A stretch of DNA of 64,000 nt from Torymus aiolomorphi (lineage: Eukaryota; Arthropoda; Insecta; Hymenoptera; Torymidae). The stretch lies in contig CM070874.1 in assembly GCA_036365515.1 (NCBI GenBank), positions 98,562,442-98,626,441 of the forward strand. Direction: 5' to 3'. Numbering within the stretch: the first letter of the stretch is position 1; each line of letters starts with the position of its first letter. The notes beneath the pieces were generated by a model, which had not been told where the DNA came from, did no database searches, and saw only the letters and a list, made by a program, of their open reading frames with translations. This document shows positions 50,459 to 61,890 of the stretch, in pieces. Position numbers and translations under genes: made by a program.

Positions 50459-50530
50459 GCGACGCCATGTTGATTTTTTCTCGAATATCTCGAATATCTC
50501 GAATATCTCGAATATCTTGAAATCTCGAAT
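50459..50530. repeat. CTCGAATAT minisatellite, copy 2
   Basis: CGCCATGTTGATTTTTTCTCGAA is followed by about five ATATCTCGA units, a 9-bp period. Confidence 0.8.
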
Positions 50531-50588
50531 TTTTTGGCGCATGCGCAAATGCCCTATAGGGACTTAGGGAGTCTCTACAACCGTGCAG

Positions 50589-50721
50589 CGCGCATGTGTG
50601 CACTCGCCGTGTATAAGGTATACCTATATATAGGAGAGCGCTATATATAGGTATACCTTATAGGAGAGCACTATATATAGGTATACCTTATACACGAGAG
50701 GGCATATGCACGCGCAAAGTT
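50589..50721. repeat. Palindrome with internal tandem units
   Basis: GCGCGCATGTG...CCGTGTATAAGGTATACC pairs with GGTATACCTTATACACGAGAG...CACGCGC. Two CTATATATAGGTATACCTTA units lie in the middle. Confidence 0.75.
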
Positions 50722-50854
50722 ATAGAGACACTCTTAGAGTTATGGTGGAATGGTATACAGATAGCGCATGTGTTGTGAGCGGGAAAATATGATATATATT
50801 AATTGATAGAAATTTATAATCAATTGATAAATCGATGAAAAATTTTTATTTTAA

Positions 50855-51388
50855 GGTGGCTCATGCGATTTCTTATAAAAAAGCAGATACATCTTAAACT
50901 TAACAAATATGTTCTTTAGACATTAAACTTTCGATCTGTACTAAGAAAATTCTAGATCAACGACCAAATTATCGAAAAAACTGAGTTTATAAATAGGTAC
51001 GTTTAACACATAACCTTATGGGAATGAACATTTTATTGCTTCGTAGTAACTTGTAAAAAAGCAGTTTTTAATGTACAATATATGAAATTAAAGATTTTTT
51101 GTGAAGAATCTAATGATATCATCAGAATTATAGGTTAACGACCAAACAAAAAATATATTAACAATAAACGTTACAAATGTGCTACTGCGCATGCGCACTG
51201 CGACCAGTCATATAAATGTAGCGACAAATTAGCAAAGTTTTTACTTATTTATACAATTTTTTTTTTTTTTGAACATTTAGAAGTTATTTACAATAAATTT
51301 ACGTAAAATACGTTAACTTAATTTGGCAATAATAAAGAAGCCCCTTGCGGGGCCCTGACTTGATACGGTACCAAACGCATGAGCCACC
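50855..51388. mobile_element. TTAA-flanked MITE, 534 bp
   Basis: Ends GGTGGCTCATGCG and CGCATGAGCCACC are perfect inverted repeats between TTAA copies (50851-50854 and 51389-51392). CCTTGCGGGGCCC near the right end links it to 18652-19025. Confidence 0.9.
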
Positions 51389-51407
51389 TTAAAAAAAATA
51401 TTTATTC

Positions 51408-51535
51408 ATTATGTGTGTGTGTGTCTGTATGTGTGTGTGTGTGTGCCTGCGTGCGTGCGTGTGTGCGTGCATGCGTGTGTGTGTGTGTGTGTATGTGTGT
51501 GTGGGTGAGTGGGTGGGTGGGTGTGTGTGTATGTA
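51408..51535. repeat. (TG)n microsatellite, interrupted
   Basis: TG with TGCG, TGCA and GGTG variants. Confidence 0.95.
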
Positions 51536-51539
51536 AACA

Positions 51540-52190
51540 CTCGATATCTCGAAAACCATTTCACCTATTTTCGTCGGACAAAGCTTATTCTCTTGGTCCC
51601 GAAAAAATACTCCGTTTTAATTTGTTATCGATTTTCTTTTTTTTTTTATAACCAAAAAATCTTTAAACTACCTACGTTTTCTGTTTTTAATTTTCAAATT
51701 ATCTTTAGTATGTTATGGAAAATGTTCTTATAATTCATAAATTAATTTTTCAAAAAATATTTGATTATCGACTCAAAATTTTATTTACTTATTACGCTTA
51801 TTGAAGATAATATTTGGTATAAATTTCAAGAGATTATCTTCATTTTTTTTTGAGAAAAAAATTATTTAAAAAAAATAACGCGTTTTCACTGACACACGAT
51901 GACAAGAATAAAAACCAATTAATCGTCCTGAAATTTGGTATAGAGGATATAGATTTTTTATATCTCCAAACTGTTCATTGCGCAAAAAAATTGAACTGTC
52001 ACGACCAAAGATATTTGAGGTTGAAAATTTTTTAAAAATATTTTCGAATAGCGTTTTTCAGACAATATTTGATAGATAGAGAAACTTTTGTATAATACAA
52101 TTAATTATTGTGATATAAAAAATTAAAAAGAGGAATAAATACATTAGTTTGAGGAAGCTAAGTGCCAATGTATATTGGGAGCGGTTTTTT
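51540..52190 (-). repeat. AT-rich dispersed repeat, family A, copy 4
   Basis: Shares TATCTCGAAAACCATTTC-like, AGCTTATTCTCT, TTCTTTTTTTTTTATAACC and GTCACGACCAAAGATATTTG stretches with copy 1, and its terminal TTAGTTTGAGGAAGC...GAGCGGTTTTTTA at 52145 matches 49-96. Confidence 0.65.
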
Positions 52191-52680
52191 ATTAGTGATG
52201 ATGGTCGGATTAGTGTAAGGATCTTTTTATTTAGTTAAAATTAAAAACATGGTTTTCTCAATATAAAAATATCCATCTTGAATTTTATACCTTCACTTTG
52301 CCTTTTTACATGTTTAACATTATTAAACACAGAAAACAGATATTTTCATAATTATGTTATTGTTTATCTATCTTAGTGGCAATTTTACTTATTGAACAAA
52401 ATCACAACATGAAAAAAGCTTATTTAAATGAAATTAAACTTGATTAATCTTTATCATTGTAGTGACATTCTGATACTATAGAATTGAATGAACCTTTAAA
52501 TTTGTTAAAGCAGGAAACTATGGAATGGAATGAATCACTAGAACTAAATTCAAAAGATAAAGACAAATCATATATTAAAATAACAAATACTTCTTCATAC
52601 ATACATTTTTTAGTCAATAAAACTATAGCATAGCTTGATGAAAAACATCATAATGTTTAAATGAATTCAAAATAAGTGCA
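52191..52680. other. AT-rich spacer, nothing recognised
   Basis: No supported gene or element. Confidence 0.4.
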
Positions 52681-52890
52681 TTAAGGTTGTATTGGCCGTA
52701 AGATCTCATTTAAAAATTTAAGACAAATATTTTGGTCGTATAATTTGTCGAAAACACTAATATTCTACAGTATTAAGAGTAAACAAATATGTAAAATGTT
52801 TTTTAGAACTATGAAGAAAACTTTACATCGGTTTTAGAACATTGCATTGCTCATTTCTTTCACTTTTTAGTATGACTGTACGCCTTACTA

Positions 52891-53065
52891 CACAGTTACC
52901 GACGATTGCAGGGACCCGTTTTTCTCAATCAATTTTAAATTTTAAGAAAATATCGCTCTGGTACGTTATAGTTGACTATCAAATCTATAACGTGTCAGAG
53001 AGATTTTTTGTCAAAATTCAAAATTGAATGAGAAAAACGGAATCCTGCAATCGTCGGTAACTGTG
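52891..53065. mobile_element. 175-bp palindromic MITE
   Basis: CACAGTTACCGACGATTGCAGG and CCTGCAATCGTCGGTAACTGTG are inverted; CGTTTTTCTCA / TGAGAAAAACG continues inward. Confidence 0.85.
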
Positions 53066-53085
53066 GGGCCTCGCATCGCCTTAAG

Positions 53086-53516
53086 AGGGTCCGAAAGTCA
53101 ATTAAAAATTCAAATTTCGCGCCACAATATAGCAGACGAAAAAATAAGTAATTTGCCTATAACAAATAGTAAAAACAATATTACGGAAAATCAGGACTGC
53201 ATTACCCTCCGGTACACTATTATCTATCATTTTACAAAGTTTGAAGTTTCTATATAAATATTTCGCTGAATGGCATTTGAATAATGTCTCAAAATCAAGT
53301 AATTCAAATGCCATTCAGCGAAATATTTATATAGAAACTGCAAACTTTGTAAAATGATAGATAATAATGTAACGGAGGGTAATGCAGTCCTGGTTTTCCG
53401 TAATATTTTTTTTTACTAATTGTAAATTTTTACTAATTGTTATAGGCAAATTACGTATTTTTTTGTCTGCTATATTGTGGCGCGAAATTTGAATTTTTAA
53501 TTGACTTTCGGACCCT
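53086..53516. mobile_element. 431-bp near-perfect palindrome
   Basis: Arms 53086-53282 and 53302-53516 run from AGGGTCCGAAAGTCAATT to an ATTCAAATGCCATTCAGCG core. The right arm has an extra ACTAATTGTAAATTTTT duplication. Similar 70-residue frames on both strands are arm translations, not genes. Confidence 0.9.
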
Positions 53517-53911
53517 ACTAGCACGCAAAAGCAATTCATTTCAATTGCAATCAATTACAAAGGTTTTCTTTTACGTATACACAAATTTACAAGAACTAAA
53601 CACTATTTTTTCAACTTAATTTTTTCAATAACTACGACGAGTCTAGCCATATTCAGAGAATCTCCATAAGAACCCACGTTAATTTTAAACTACAATATCT
53701 CGAAAACTAGCACGCAAATCATATTCAAATTTGCCAGAGACGTTTATAATGATATTATTGACCTACTGACGAAACTTTATTGATCTGACATTATTTTTTA
53801 CATATAGTCCATACAACCTTAAATAATGAGTTGAATAATAACATTTCTCTTGTAAATAAAAAAGAAACCGTTCATTAATTGTGCAGCTTCTTTTGTAACT
53901 TAAAAAAAAAA

Positions 53912-53935
53912 TCAGCGCGCGTGTCGAACTCTAGT
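53912..53935 (+). mobile_element. Helitron-like 3' end, second copy
   Basis: ATCAGCGCGC then GTGTCGAACTCTAGT, identical to the end at 50383-50415 apart from the missing second half of the hairpin. Confidence 0.55.
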
Positions 53936-53954
53936 ACATATATAAGTATTAAGG

Positions 53955-53990
53955 AAAGAGAAGGAGGAGAGAGGAAGAGAGAGAGAGTGT

Positions 53991-54055
<65 letters not shown>
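53955..54055. repeat. (GA)n microsatellite
   Basis: GA run of about 60 bp after a GAGGA-rich lead. Confidence 0.95.
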
Positions 54056-54057
<2 letters not shown>

Positions 54058-55710
54058 AAAAAGGTAGAGGATGAAGGGCTTAATATGCTTTGCACTTGCT
54101 CCGATGATATGTGGATTCTGCTCTTATTATAATCTTAAAGAGGACTGATGAGCACACTTGAATCCCTGGGATACCGTTTTTTTACTTTGTAGAGATTTAC
54201 CTGGATCCTGCTTAGTGCATACGAATCTTCAGTTACTGAATTTTATACTTATTAGTATTTTAAAAGACTCCGAAAAAGTCATACGACTCAAGCATAATAA
54301 AATTTTAATGAAATCTTTTTAAAATGATTTTTATCATATTTTGATTGCATATTCTAAGCATCAGTTTGATCAATATTTGATAAGTTTTCTCTTAAAATGC
54401 GCTAATTTAGACACAATGACGATTTTAAAACGGGATATGCCAATTCTATAATTCGGCTTCGATTTCCAATTTTTAAAGCTTATTATATTCTTATTGCATT
54501 TATATATAGATCGGGAAAACTCAATATTGATTATTTGCTTTACATAATTATTTATCGTAGTTTTAACATGAAAAACTAACTTTTGAATGGAATGTAACGG
54601 GTCATACAACCTTAAGTCTTAGAGCACTAACTCATCAGGCATTCGAGACTATACGAATAAGTCAATTACAAAGATTTTATTTCGGTTTCACTTTTTCGTC
54701 ATCTTTTTTTAAAAAGAGCACTAGTCATCTGTAAGCGCTCTTCGCGCGCCGTAATTTTCGCCAACCTTCGCGCGACTTTTGTTTTTGTAACCTAGCAACC
54801 CATTACTCTCACCAACGAAATCACGAATAAATTGATATCATAACCAATCCATCACTTTTTTAAGATAGGATAAGACTCAAAATATGAAACAGAGATTATT
54901 TAATATACAGGTTAGTTTCTCAACAAATCAGATGACACCTTAAGTAAAATGTTTACGTCTGCGTCGACCAATCAAAGACTACTTTTGAACGGACTTCGTT
55001 GATTTTAGATATTCGTGAAACGATAATGCTCAAAAAATACATTTATAAGGTAATGTCAAACTTGATTTTCAATTATTTCAAATGGATCACAATCAAGTCG
55101 TTGACGTGTAATTATGACAAGGCTCGCCCATTGAATAATAAAAGAATACATTACTTTCACTTTTTCGCACAACTACACTCATAGTGACGCATTTCCGAGA
55201 ATAGCGCGTTAAGAACACCGCCACGGTTCTCACAAAGTAATTGCATCAAAAGTACAGAGGCGCGCTTATACCGTGTATGCCGATACATCGGCGAACATAT
55301 GCTTTTACAAATAACCTGTATTACAAAGCACGTGTACCGCATGAGATCAGAAACCCATTTCAGTATGCGTGCATCAAATTCACGTGCACTCTAATAGGAG
55401 ACATTAGAGGCTTACGCACTGGAATGTACATAGAGAACATGTATTGTACAAGCACATCAACAGAAAATTTACAAAATAATATGAAGTTCTAAAATAAATA
55501 CAAATGACAAGTAGATGAATCTTATTAACATTAACATAAGAATTAGAAATGCTTTTATAAAACCTATAGTGATTCTTTTATTTAAACAATTTAACTTTCA
55601 ATGTTTCATCACGTGTGAGAAACTTCCGAAGATTCTCAGGCCTCCTTAGATTACTCGTCCTACTCGTCCAAAGAAGTGCAAGGACATATTTGATACAACA
55701 AGGAAATAAT
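54056..55710. other. Spacer, no gene recognised
   Basis: Contains CTCTTCGCGCGCC at 54738 and a lone CATACAACCTTAA at 54603. Otherwise nothing. Confidence 0.4.
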
Positions 55711-55714
55711 ATCA

Positions 55715-55775
55715 TATATATATATATTAGCGGGGCTTCGCCCCTCTACTCGCTCCGCTCGCCAACCCCCAATAT
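55715..55775. repeat. Hairpin-bearing element end
   Basis: (TA)n, then GGGGCTTCGCCCC, a perfect 5-bp-arm hairpin with a GCTTCGC core, then CTCGCTCCGCTCGCC. This looks like one end of a dispersed element. Confidence 0.5.
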
Positions 55776-56364
55776 GTTGTAAAAATTAATATAATAAAAA
55801 ATGTTTTAAATTATATACTTTTGGTAAAAAGTACTGTTTGATAAAGTCATAGATAATTTATTATTTTAATAATTATTACCATAAGTAACAAACAACTGTT
55901 TTACACGCCACCCTGGAGGTACCGTTTAACTATTGAAATAATTACATGAAGAGCCATATTTCGTATGCATTTTTTTGAATAGCATAACGCGCGTTGGTTT
56001 TTTTTAAGTGGTATCCCTCGCCAACAGCCTTATGTATGATTTTAATTGTTATCATAAGCAACAAAAAACAGTTCATATCATACTCTTTACGTAAGTTATT
56101 ATAATATTCATTATACTAAAAAAGAAAGTAATTTTCTTTTCCGATTATTTTTATTGTTATTGCTTTTAATAATTTCTAATTTAATATTATTATTATCATA
56201 ATCTATAATAGTGTAATGACCTGAATCATAATTGCCAGTAAATAATAAAGTTAATTTAAAATCTCTTGAATTGTTTCCAAATGAATGAATATTATTGGAA
56301 TTATTAAAATGTATTTTTATATTATAATTATATATTATAATATACAATTCCTCTACTCCTCAAT
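55776..56364. other. AT-rich spacer, nothing recognised
   Basis: CGCCACCCTGGAGGTACCGTT at 55907 is inverted relative to GTACCTCCAGGGTAACGTGGCG at 56671-56692, so 55907-56692 may be bounded by inverted ends. Confidence 0.4.
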
Positions 56365-56608
56365 ACATTCTGAATATACATTTATATTCTTCTAAAAATT
56401 TTTCCAACAAATTGCTTCTGCCTGTACATTTGTATCCTTCTAAAATTTTTTCTAAAGGAATTGCTTCTGACTACATACATTTGTATTCTTCTAAAAGTTT
56501 TTCCAAAGAAATTGCTTCTGACTATATATTTGTATCCTTCTAAAAGTTTTTCCAAAGGAATTGCTTCTGACTATATATTTGCATCCTTCTAAAAATTTTT
56601 CTAACAGG
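56365..56608. repeat. Minisatellite, about five units
   Basis: Unit of roughly 50-60 bp with ATTGCTTCTGACTA, TTTGTATCCTTCTAAAA and TTTTTCCAAAGGAA. Confidence 0.85.
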
Positions 56609-56825
56609 AAAAGTGGTTATGTAGGGCTATTGTCGAAGGATGCCACTTTAAATACAACGCGTCCATTAACAGTACCTCCAGGGTAACGTGGCGTGGAAAA
56701 AACGATTTTTTCGTTTCAACCATAATTTTGTTGCTTCCCAATATTAAATTTTACATAATATTTACATTTTTAATATTACAAATTTTTTATAAAAACTATA
56801 AGAATGCCCTATTTTATTACATGGT

Positions 56826-56945
56826 TCAGGGGGCTGAGAGGGGCGCTGAGGGGGTGGTGAGGAGGGGGCGCTGAGGAGGGGGTGAGGGAGCGGGGCGCTG
56901 AGGAGGGGGTGGGTGAGGGAGCGCTGAGAAGGGAATGAGGGGGGA
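56826..56945 (+). repeat. G-rich minisatellite
   Basis: Irregular copies of GCGCTGAGGAGGGGGTGAGGGA. The strand has many G tracts and could form G-quadruplexes. Confidence 0.85.
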
Positions 56946-57067
56946 AGCACTAGCATAATAAGTCACGAAATAACGTAAAATATGATTGAATTTTACGTCA
57001 TTTTGAGGAAGCGCCGGGGGGCGTTGAGGAGGTGAGGGGACCTACATGGTAACATTCATCTATATAA

Positions 57068-57072
57068 TGTAG

Positions 57073-57104
<32 letters not shown>
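57068..57104. repeat. (TA)n microsatellite
   Basis: TA run that continues as 58069-58095 on the other side of the solo LTR. Confidence 0.95.
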
Positions 57105-57107
<3 letters not shown>

Positions 57108-58068
57108 AACGAAGTTCGGAATCCGCGGGCGAACTACCACGCGCTCGAGCCATCGAGGAGCGAAGCGGGGATGCGCAGGCGCGAGTAGGGCGGATCGGCA
57201 ACGGTGCGCGCGAGAAGGATTCAGTCAAGTTTCTGCCGATTCGGTGCGCGCACGGAAAAAGAAGAGAGAGAAAGCAGAGAGAGAAAGAAGAGAGAGAAAG
57301 AAAGGAGAGGGAGCAAGGCGACGGAGAGGGTCCTCATCGTCGTGCGAGAGAGAGAACGAGACGGCCCTAGCCCGGGCTCCGCAGACACATAAGTAAGGTT
57401 AGTGCCTGCAGGCCCCCTACGCGCGAGCGAGACTCTACCTCGACGCGCGAGGTAGAGAGCGTCGGAGACGGGTGGTGCACCTCGTCTCCGGGAGTGTATC
57501 TGCGCGCGACATCCGCGACGCGTGCGACTCGCGAGGCATTTCGTCCTCGCGAGAAGTAGAGACCGCGGCGCGCTCACTATCCTGTTCTTTTGTAAACTCC
57601 TCTTTTGAATAGACAATAAAACGGTCTTTTACATTTCTTAATTAAGAGTTCGCGAATTGTTATTTCGCCCCTTCCCTTCCGCCGTTATTCCTACGAGTAC
57701 CTCGGATACCGCCGCCTCCGCGGGATCGCCGACTTCCTCGGCGATCATCTGAGCCCCAGGTACTCGCGCGTGTTTCCCCCTGCATTAAGGAACGCGTAGA
57801 GTCACACACACGATATCAAAATTCCCGGGTAACTTCTGAGTTACCCGGTTGTACACAGTCAGCGAACGGCATTGCACCGGGCGCGCGCAGAGCCGGCAAA
57901 TCTGCCAGGGCGCCGCTCGAGCCGCAACGTAGGCGAGCATCGTCCTCGACGAGCAGCGCCGAGGAAGGCATCGTCGTTGCGGAGCAGTGTGAGCGAGAGA
58001 GAGCATACAGGTAAGCTTTCGGCGTTGCCGAAAACTCTCTCGCTCCGAAAACTATTCGCCCTGTTACA
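57105..58068 (+). mobile_element. Solo LTR, Gypsy-type
   Basis: Starts TGTAACGAAGTTCGG and ends CCCTGTTACA, is CpG-rich against AT-rich flanks, and splits a (TA)n tract with ATAT on both sides. AATAAA at 57615 gives a poly(A) signal. No internal coding region remains, so LTR-LTR recombination is likely. The ATAT duplication is weak evidence in TA-repeat DNA. Confidence 0.7.
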
Positions 58069-58107
58069 ATATATATATATATATATATATATATTATACA
58101 TTTCTCG

Positions 58108-58712
58108 AAAGGGTTTATAAAGCCCGTTTTTTTATATATAGGGGTTTATCGAGCCCGATTTTGATTATGCAGCCCGGACTTCATAATATTTCTAAATATA
58201 GGGGTTTATGCGGCCCGACCTAGAGTCTATAACCCCAGGGTCCATTATTTCTTTAGTCATTTGCCATAGGGAACTCCGGGCTGTAGATACTAATATGCGG
58301 TCTTAGGCTACATAAACCCCGATAAGTGTGTGTGTGTATGTGTGTGTGTGTATATATATAGGTTAATTGGCGCGCTACGCGCGCCGCCGTTCAGCTCTTT
58401 CTCGCTTTCTTTCGAGCTTCGAAATTACCTCGCAAAAATTCGAGGTACCTTGCAAAAATACTCGAAAACCAAACGAATCTCGATCTCTTATTTTATATTA
58501 AGGATATATATGTTTATTTAGAGGGGTTTATCGAGCCCTTAGTACCTTTCAACCAGAGTTCGCATATACAAGTGACTAAAGAAATAATGAACCCTCTTAG
58601 TGCGAAAACTCTAGTTAGGGCTCCATAAACCCCGATGTATGAGTCGGGCTCGATAATCTTATGCAGCTCGGGTTCAATATAATCCATAATCCCAAATGGG
58701 TTCCTTAAACCC
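58108..58712. repeat. GGGGTTTAT...GCCCG repeat cluster with conserved cores
   Basis: At least seven forward or inverted units like GGGGTTTATCGAGCCCG (58141, 58200, 58524 forward; about 58307, 58612, 58700 inverted). Between them lie two cores, forward at 58219-58262 and inverted at 58565-58618, matching 39619-39663. (TG)n and (TA)n pieces lie at 58327-58360. Confidence 0.75.
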
Positions 58713-58913
<201 letters not shown>

Positions 58914-59085
58914 GGGGCTCCATATCCCTCTCGAAACAAGGGGTAGGTCTAGAAAAATAGAGAAAGTGATAGACAGATGCCTTACCATTCAAAAAATTAA
59001 AAATATAACGTTTACGCCTCATTAGCAGATGCATGCCTATCCCAATGTGTTTCAATCAGAAAGTACAATTAGTAGAGAATACAAA

Positions 59086-59475
59086 TATAGAAAAACATTT
59101 ACAGAATTTATTTAATATTACAATACGATAACCGAAATATAGAAGTTAGAAATAATAAAAGTAGAAAGTATATCAGAATATAGAAACCAATCAAAATCAA
59201 CAAACGAAACCAAGAAAATATATAGTACAAAAGACACATTTATAGAAAATACGTAAGACGAACGTCACAAATATAGAAGAAACTATAGTTTTTCCTATAT
59301 TTTTGGTAAGATTTTCTATACGCGTGGCATTTGCCTTATGTATTTTCTATAAATGTTTCTTTTGTACTATATGTTTTTTTGATTTCTTTTGTTGATTTTT
59401 ATTGGTTTATTGGATTCTGAGATATACTTTCTACTTTTATTATTTCTAACTTCTATATTTCTGTAAATTTTTCGA
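59086..59475. repeat. About 390-bp palindrome
   Basis: ATATAGAAGTTAGAAATAATAAAAGTAGAAAGTATAT recurs inverted at 59420-59460; the symmetry centre, AACTATAGTTTTTCCTATA, is near 59288. Arms show many small differences. Confidence 0.8.
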
Positions 59476-59664
59476 TAATTCTGTAAATTCAAAGGATTCT
59501 TCGTACTTCCAATATTTTGTAAACTGTTACTCATATTAATGCCACAATTGCTTGCGTATGTTGTACCTTCAGACTTTTCGTTTACGTAAATTTTCTCTTT
59601 GAGTTGCAAGTTGTATTCTTCTTGGTTTCGCTCTTTTTTGTTGTTTTTTTGGATCGATTTAAAC

Positions 59665-59737
59665 TTTCTCAGTTTATCGAATTTAGTATGATAATTAACT
59701 AAATGTATTGCATTCGATAAACCGAGAAAAAAATTAA
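59665..59737. repeat. Small inverted repeat
   Basis: CTTTCTCAGTTTATCGAAT pairs with ATTCGATAAACCGAGAAA around about 35 bases. Confidence 0.7.
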
Positions 59738-60470
59738 TTATTCATCTGCCAATTTAATTGTTTGTGAAGAGTTATCATTAGTACGTGTACACAATTCGCC
59801 ACAACTTTCGTGATTATTATAAATGTGTTCAGGTATACTTTTTATTGCCGCAGCAAGAACAGAAGTATTACCTTTGTTTTGTGCTAGGACATAAAAAAAA
59901 CTTTTTTAAATGTTTAATTACACCTACCTTTTTCAACTGTGGACTAGTTTCAACTAACTTATATAAATCGCTTACGAAATACTTCACCAAATGATTTTTA
60001 TCGGCAAGTTTGTAAACGATTGTTTTACTTTGTTTATTTACAGCTGAAATGGTACTGCCGTCTTCATTTCCAATAAGGACAACAACATGTAATTTAGCCT
60101 CTTCAAGAATTTTGCTTCTCGTAATAAGTTCTGCTCCCGCATCAGCCTCCATAGCCTTAGCGCTTCCAGTAAACTTTTTGCGGCAATCATGGTCGTCTTT
60201 TTTATGATTTTTGTCACACTTACTACATTGTGGATTCCGTGTCGTGTAGTCCAAAACTTTCTTACTCAAAAATACTGTGATCGTAGCATAGCCTGTCATA
60301 GCTGCGACCACTTACTCCAGCCCATGTCGTAAGAGACGATAATATTAATAAATTCACCACATACTTTATCAAATGTTTGGGGAGCAGTACCAGATTGTAC
60401 GATGTGGATTTAAGAATAAATACTTTCAACTATATCAGATGGTCTTAAAAAAAAAAAAAGAAAAAAAAAA
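59738..60470 (-). pseudogene. Mutator-like transposase, C-terminal part, broken
   Basis: On the minus strand the order of motifs is DKVCGEFINI, SYDMGWSK, SYD-L, GYATI-FLSKKVLDY, QCSKCDKNHKKDDHDCRKKF, GSAKAMEADAGAEL, LHVVVLIGNEDGSTISAV, then after a shift LAQNKGNTSVLAAAIKSIPEH and a NNHESCGE block. This resembles the arthropod Mutator-like transposase domain family, in which HDCRKN and GSSKAME-type motifs and CxxC precede a VLIGDEDSS-type acidic motif. Two frameshifts near 60290-60312, one in the T-rich run near 59890-59905, and a stop near 60416 break it. It is a dead copy. Confidence 0.72.
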
Positions 60471-60635
60471 ACATAAAGAGGAAATTAGAAAAATAATAAA
60501 CGTCAGGAAGTTGGAGTGAATGAAATTACAATGTTTAGTACCAATAGTATACATAATTTTATTTTTTATTAATAATGAAGAAATTAAAAAAGAAATTAAA
60601 ATAAAAATATTACTTATGTCGACTGCAATTTACTA

Positions 60636-61320
60636 TCAACTGATAAGAATTTTTCCATCGGTCTTACAGTCTTACAAATTAAATTAAGATAATTAATATT
60701 TATGGCAGTCAGATTGCCCTTGTTTATAATCACCCCCGCAGAATCTGAAATAAAAACTTAATTAAAACCTGGAAAATTGCCCAATGTTTCGAACCCTCTC
60801 CGGCTCCTCCTCGGGGACTGAAATGAAACCCGCAATACACCTTATATACCCCCATACCCCCTTCTTTTCTCTTACCCCCACCACCATCCACTTTCCCCTC
60901 TCTAACTTTCCATTCTCACTTAAATTAATAAAGAATGATAAATGTTATCTAATTTACTTAACTCTATCATTAAATTTACATTATTCCGATTTCTTAGAAT
61001 TTGAATACTTTCAAGGCTTTCCCTCGTATATTTATTCTTAATCCCCTGTTCCAAAATATCCACACTCCCAAAATCGAAAGAATGCAAACTATTTAAACAA
61101 TGTTCTTTCAAACCCGATGTACAACTTGAGCTGAGTAAACGGGTAGATATTTGAAAAAGAGAAACAAACAAAGTTTTTCCAGGTTTTAAGTAAGTTTTTA
61201 TTTCAGATTCTGCGGGGATGATTATAAACAAGGGCAATCTGACTGCCATAAATATTAATTATCTTAATTTAATTTGTAAGACTGTAAGACTGATGGAAAA
61301 ATTCTTATCAGTTGTTAATA
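60636..61320. mobile_element. Inverted-repeat element inside the transposase relic
   Basis: Left arm about 60636-60785 and right arm about 61192-61320 share CTGATAAGAATTTTTCCATC, TAATATTTATGGCAGTCAGA and TTTATAATCA plus CGCAGAATCTGAAATAAAAACTTA in inverted order. The middle is a C-rich then AT-rich stretch with no clear gene. Confidence 0.75.
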
Positions 61321-61654
61321 ATGAAGAAATGTAAAGAAAGTTTATAAGTAGAAATGTAAAAAAGTTTAATTTATATTAGTAAAAACCAATAACAAAATTA
61401 TTAAAATTTAATTACAAAATAATTATAGTCAATTATTGATAACAAACTGCTTTTGATTAATTTCATATACAATATGTAAAAATGCAAGTACCCTATCTCT
61501 CTTTTCTGCAAAATATAACACATGTAGTGTCAAAGTGCGTATTTGTTTACAATGTAATTATTTCTATAAGAAGTAATTTTATAAAAGCAGTAAGTTCTTA
61601 TCTAATTTTGTAAATAAAAATAAAATATGCATGATTCGTGCAGTCGATTGAATC

Positions 61655-61876
61655 TTACAAAGAGTCGCATAGCTTCTTCAGATTCTTTATTACTAGCCAT
61701 CTCTCTTCGTTAGTAACTTTTCCACAACTCTCTTTTGCAGCTTCCTCAATTGCTGGACCAATTTCTCTCTCGTAACGTCTATATATTTCCATTGAAATAA
61801 CTGGAATAACCAGACAACTTAAGATTTTGTTTAGACCAGTGCATCCTGTGCCAGAGTATAGAGAACCTATAATCAA
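61655..61876 (-). pseudogene. Mutator-like transposase, N-terminal exon fragment
   Basis: A 73-residue frame with GTGCTGLNKILSCLVIP, YRRYEREIGPAIEEAAKESC and NEERWLVI matches, from memory, the region before the SYDMGW motif in the same family. It is on the same strand and upstream of the fragment at 59738-60470, so both are parts of one gene split by an intron or the inserted element. TTATAG just upstream of GTTCTCTATACTC may be an acceptor site. Confidence 0.62.
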
Positions 61877-61890
61877 GAATTATACCTTAC

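Larger units (their letters stand above)
52685..53818. mobile_element. Possible TTAA-flanked element with GGTTGTAT ends
   Basis: TTAA with GGTTGTATTGG at the left and CCATACAACC with TTAA at the right. The inverted match is short (about 8-10 bp). A second right-type end CATACAACCTTAA is at 54603. Two palindromes are nested inside. Confidence 0.5.

Noticed and set aside
56365..56608. Regularly repeated units as a CRISPR-like array
   Set aside because: Units are diverged head-to-tail repeats without distinct spacers, and the DNA is eukaryotic.
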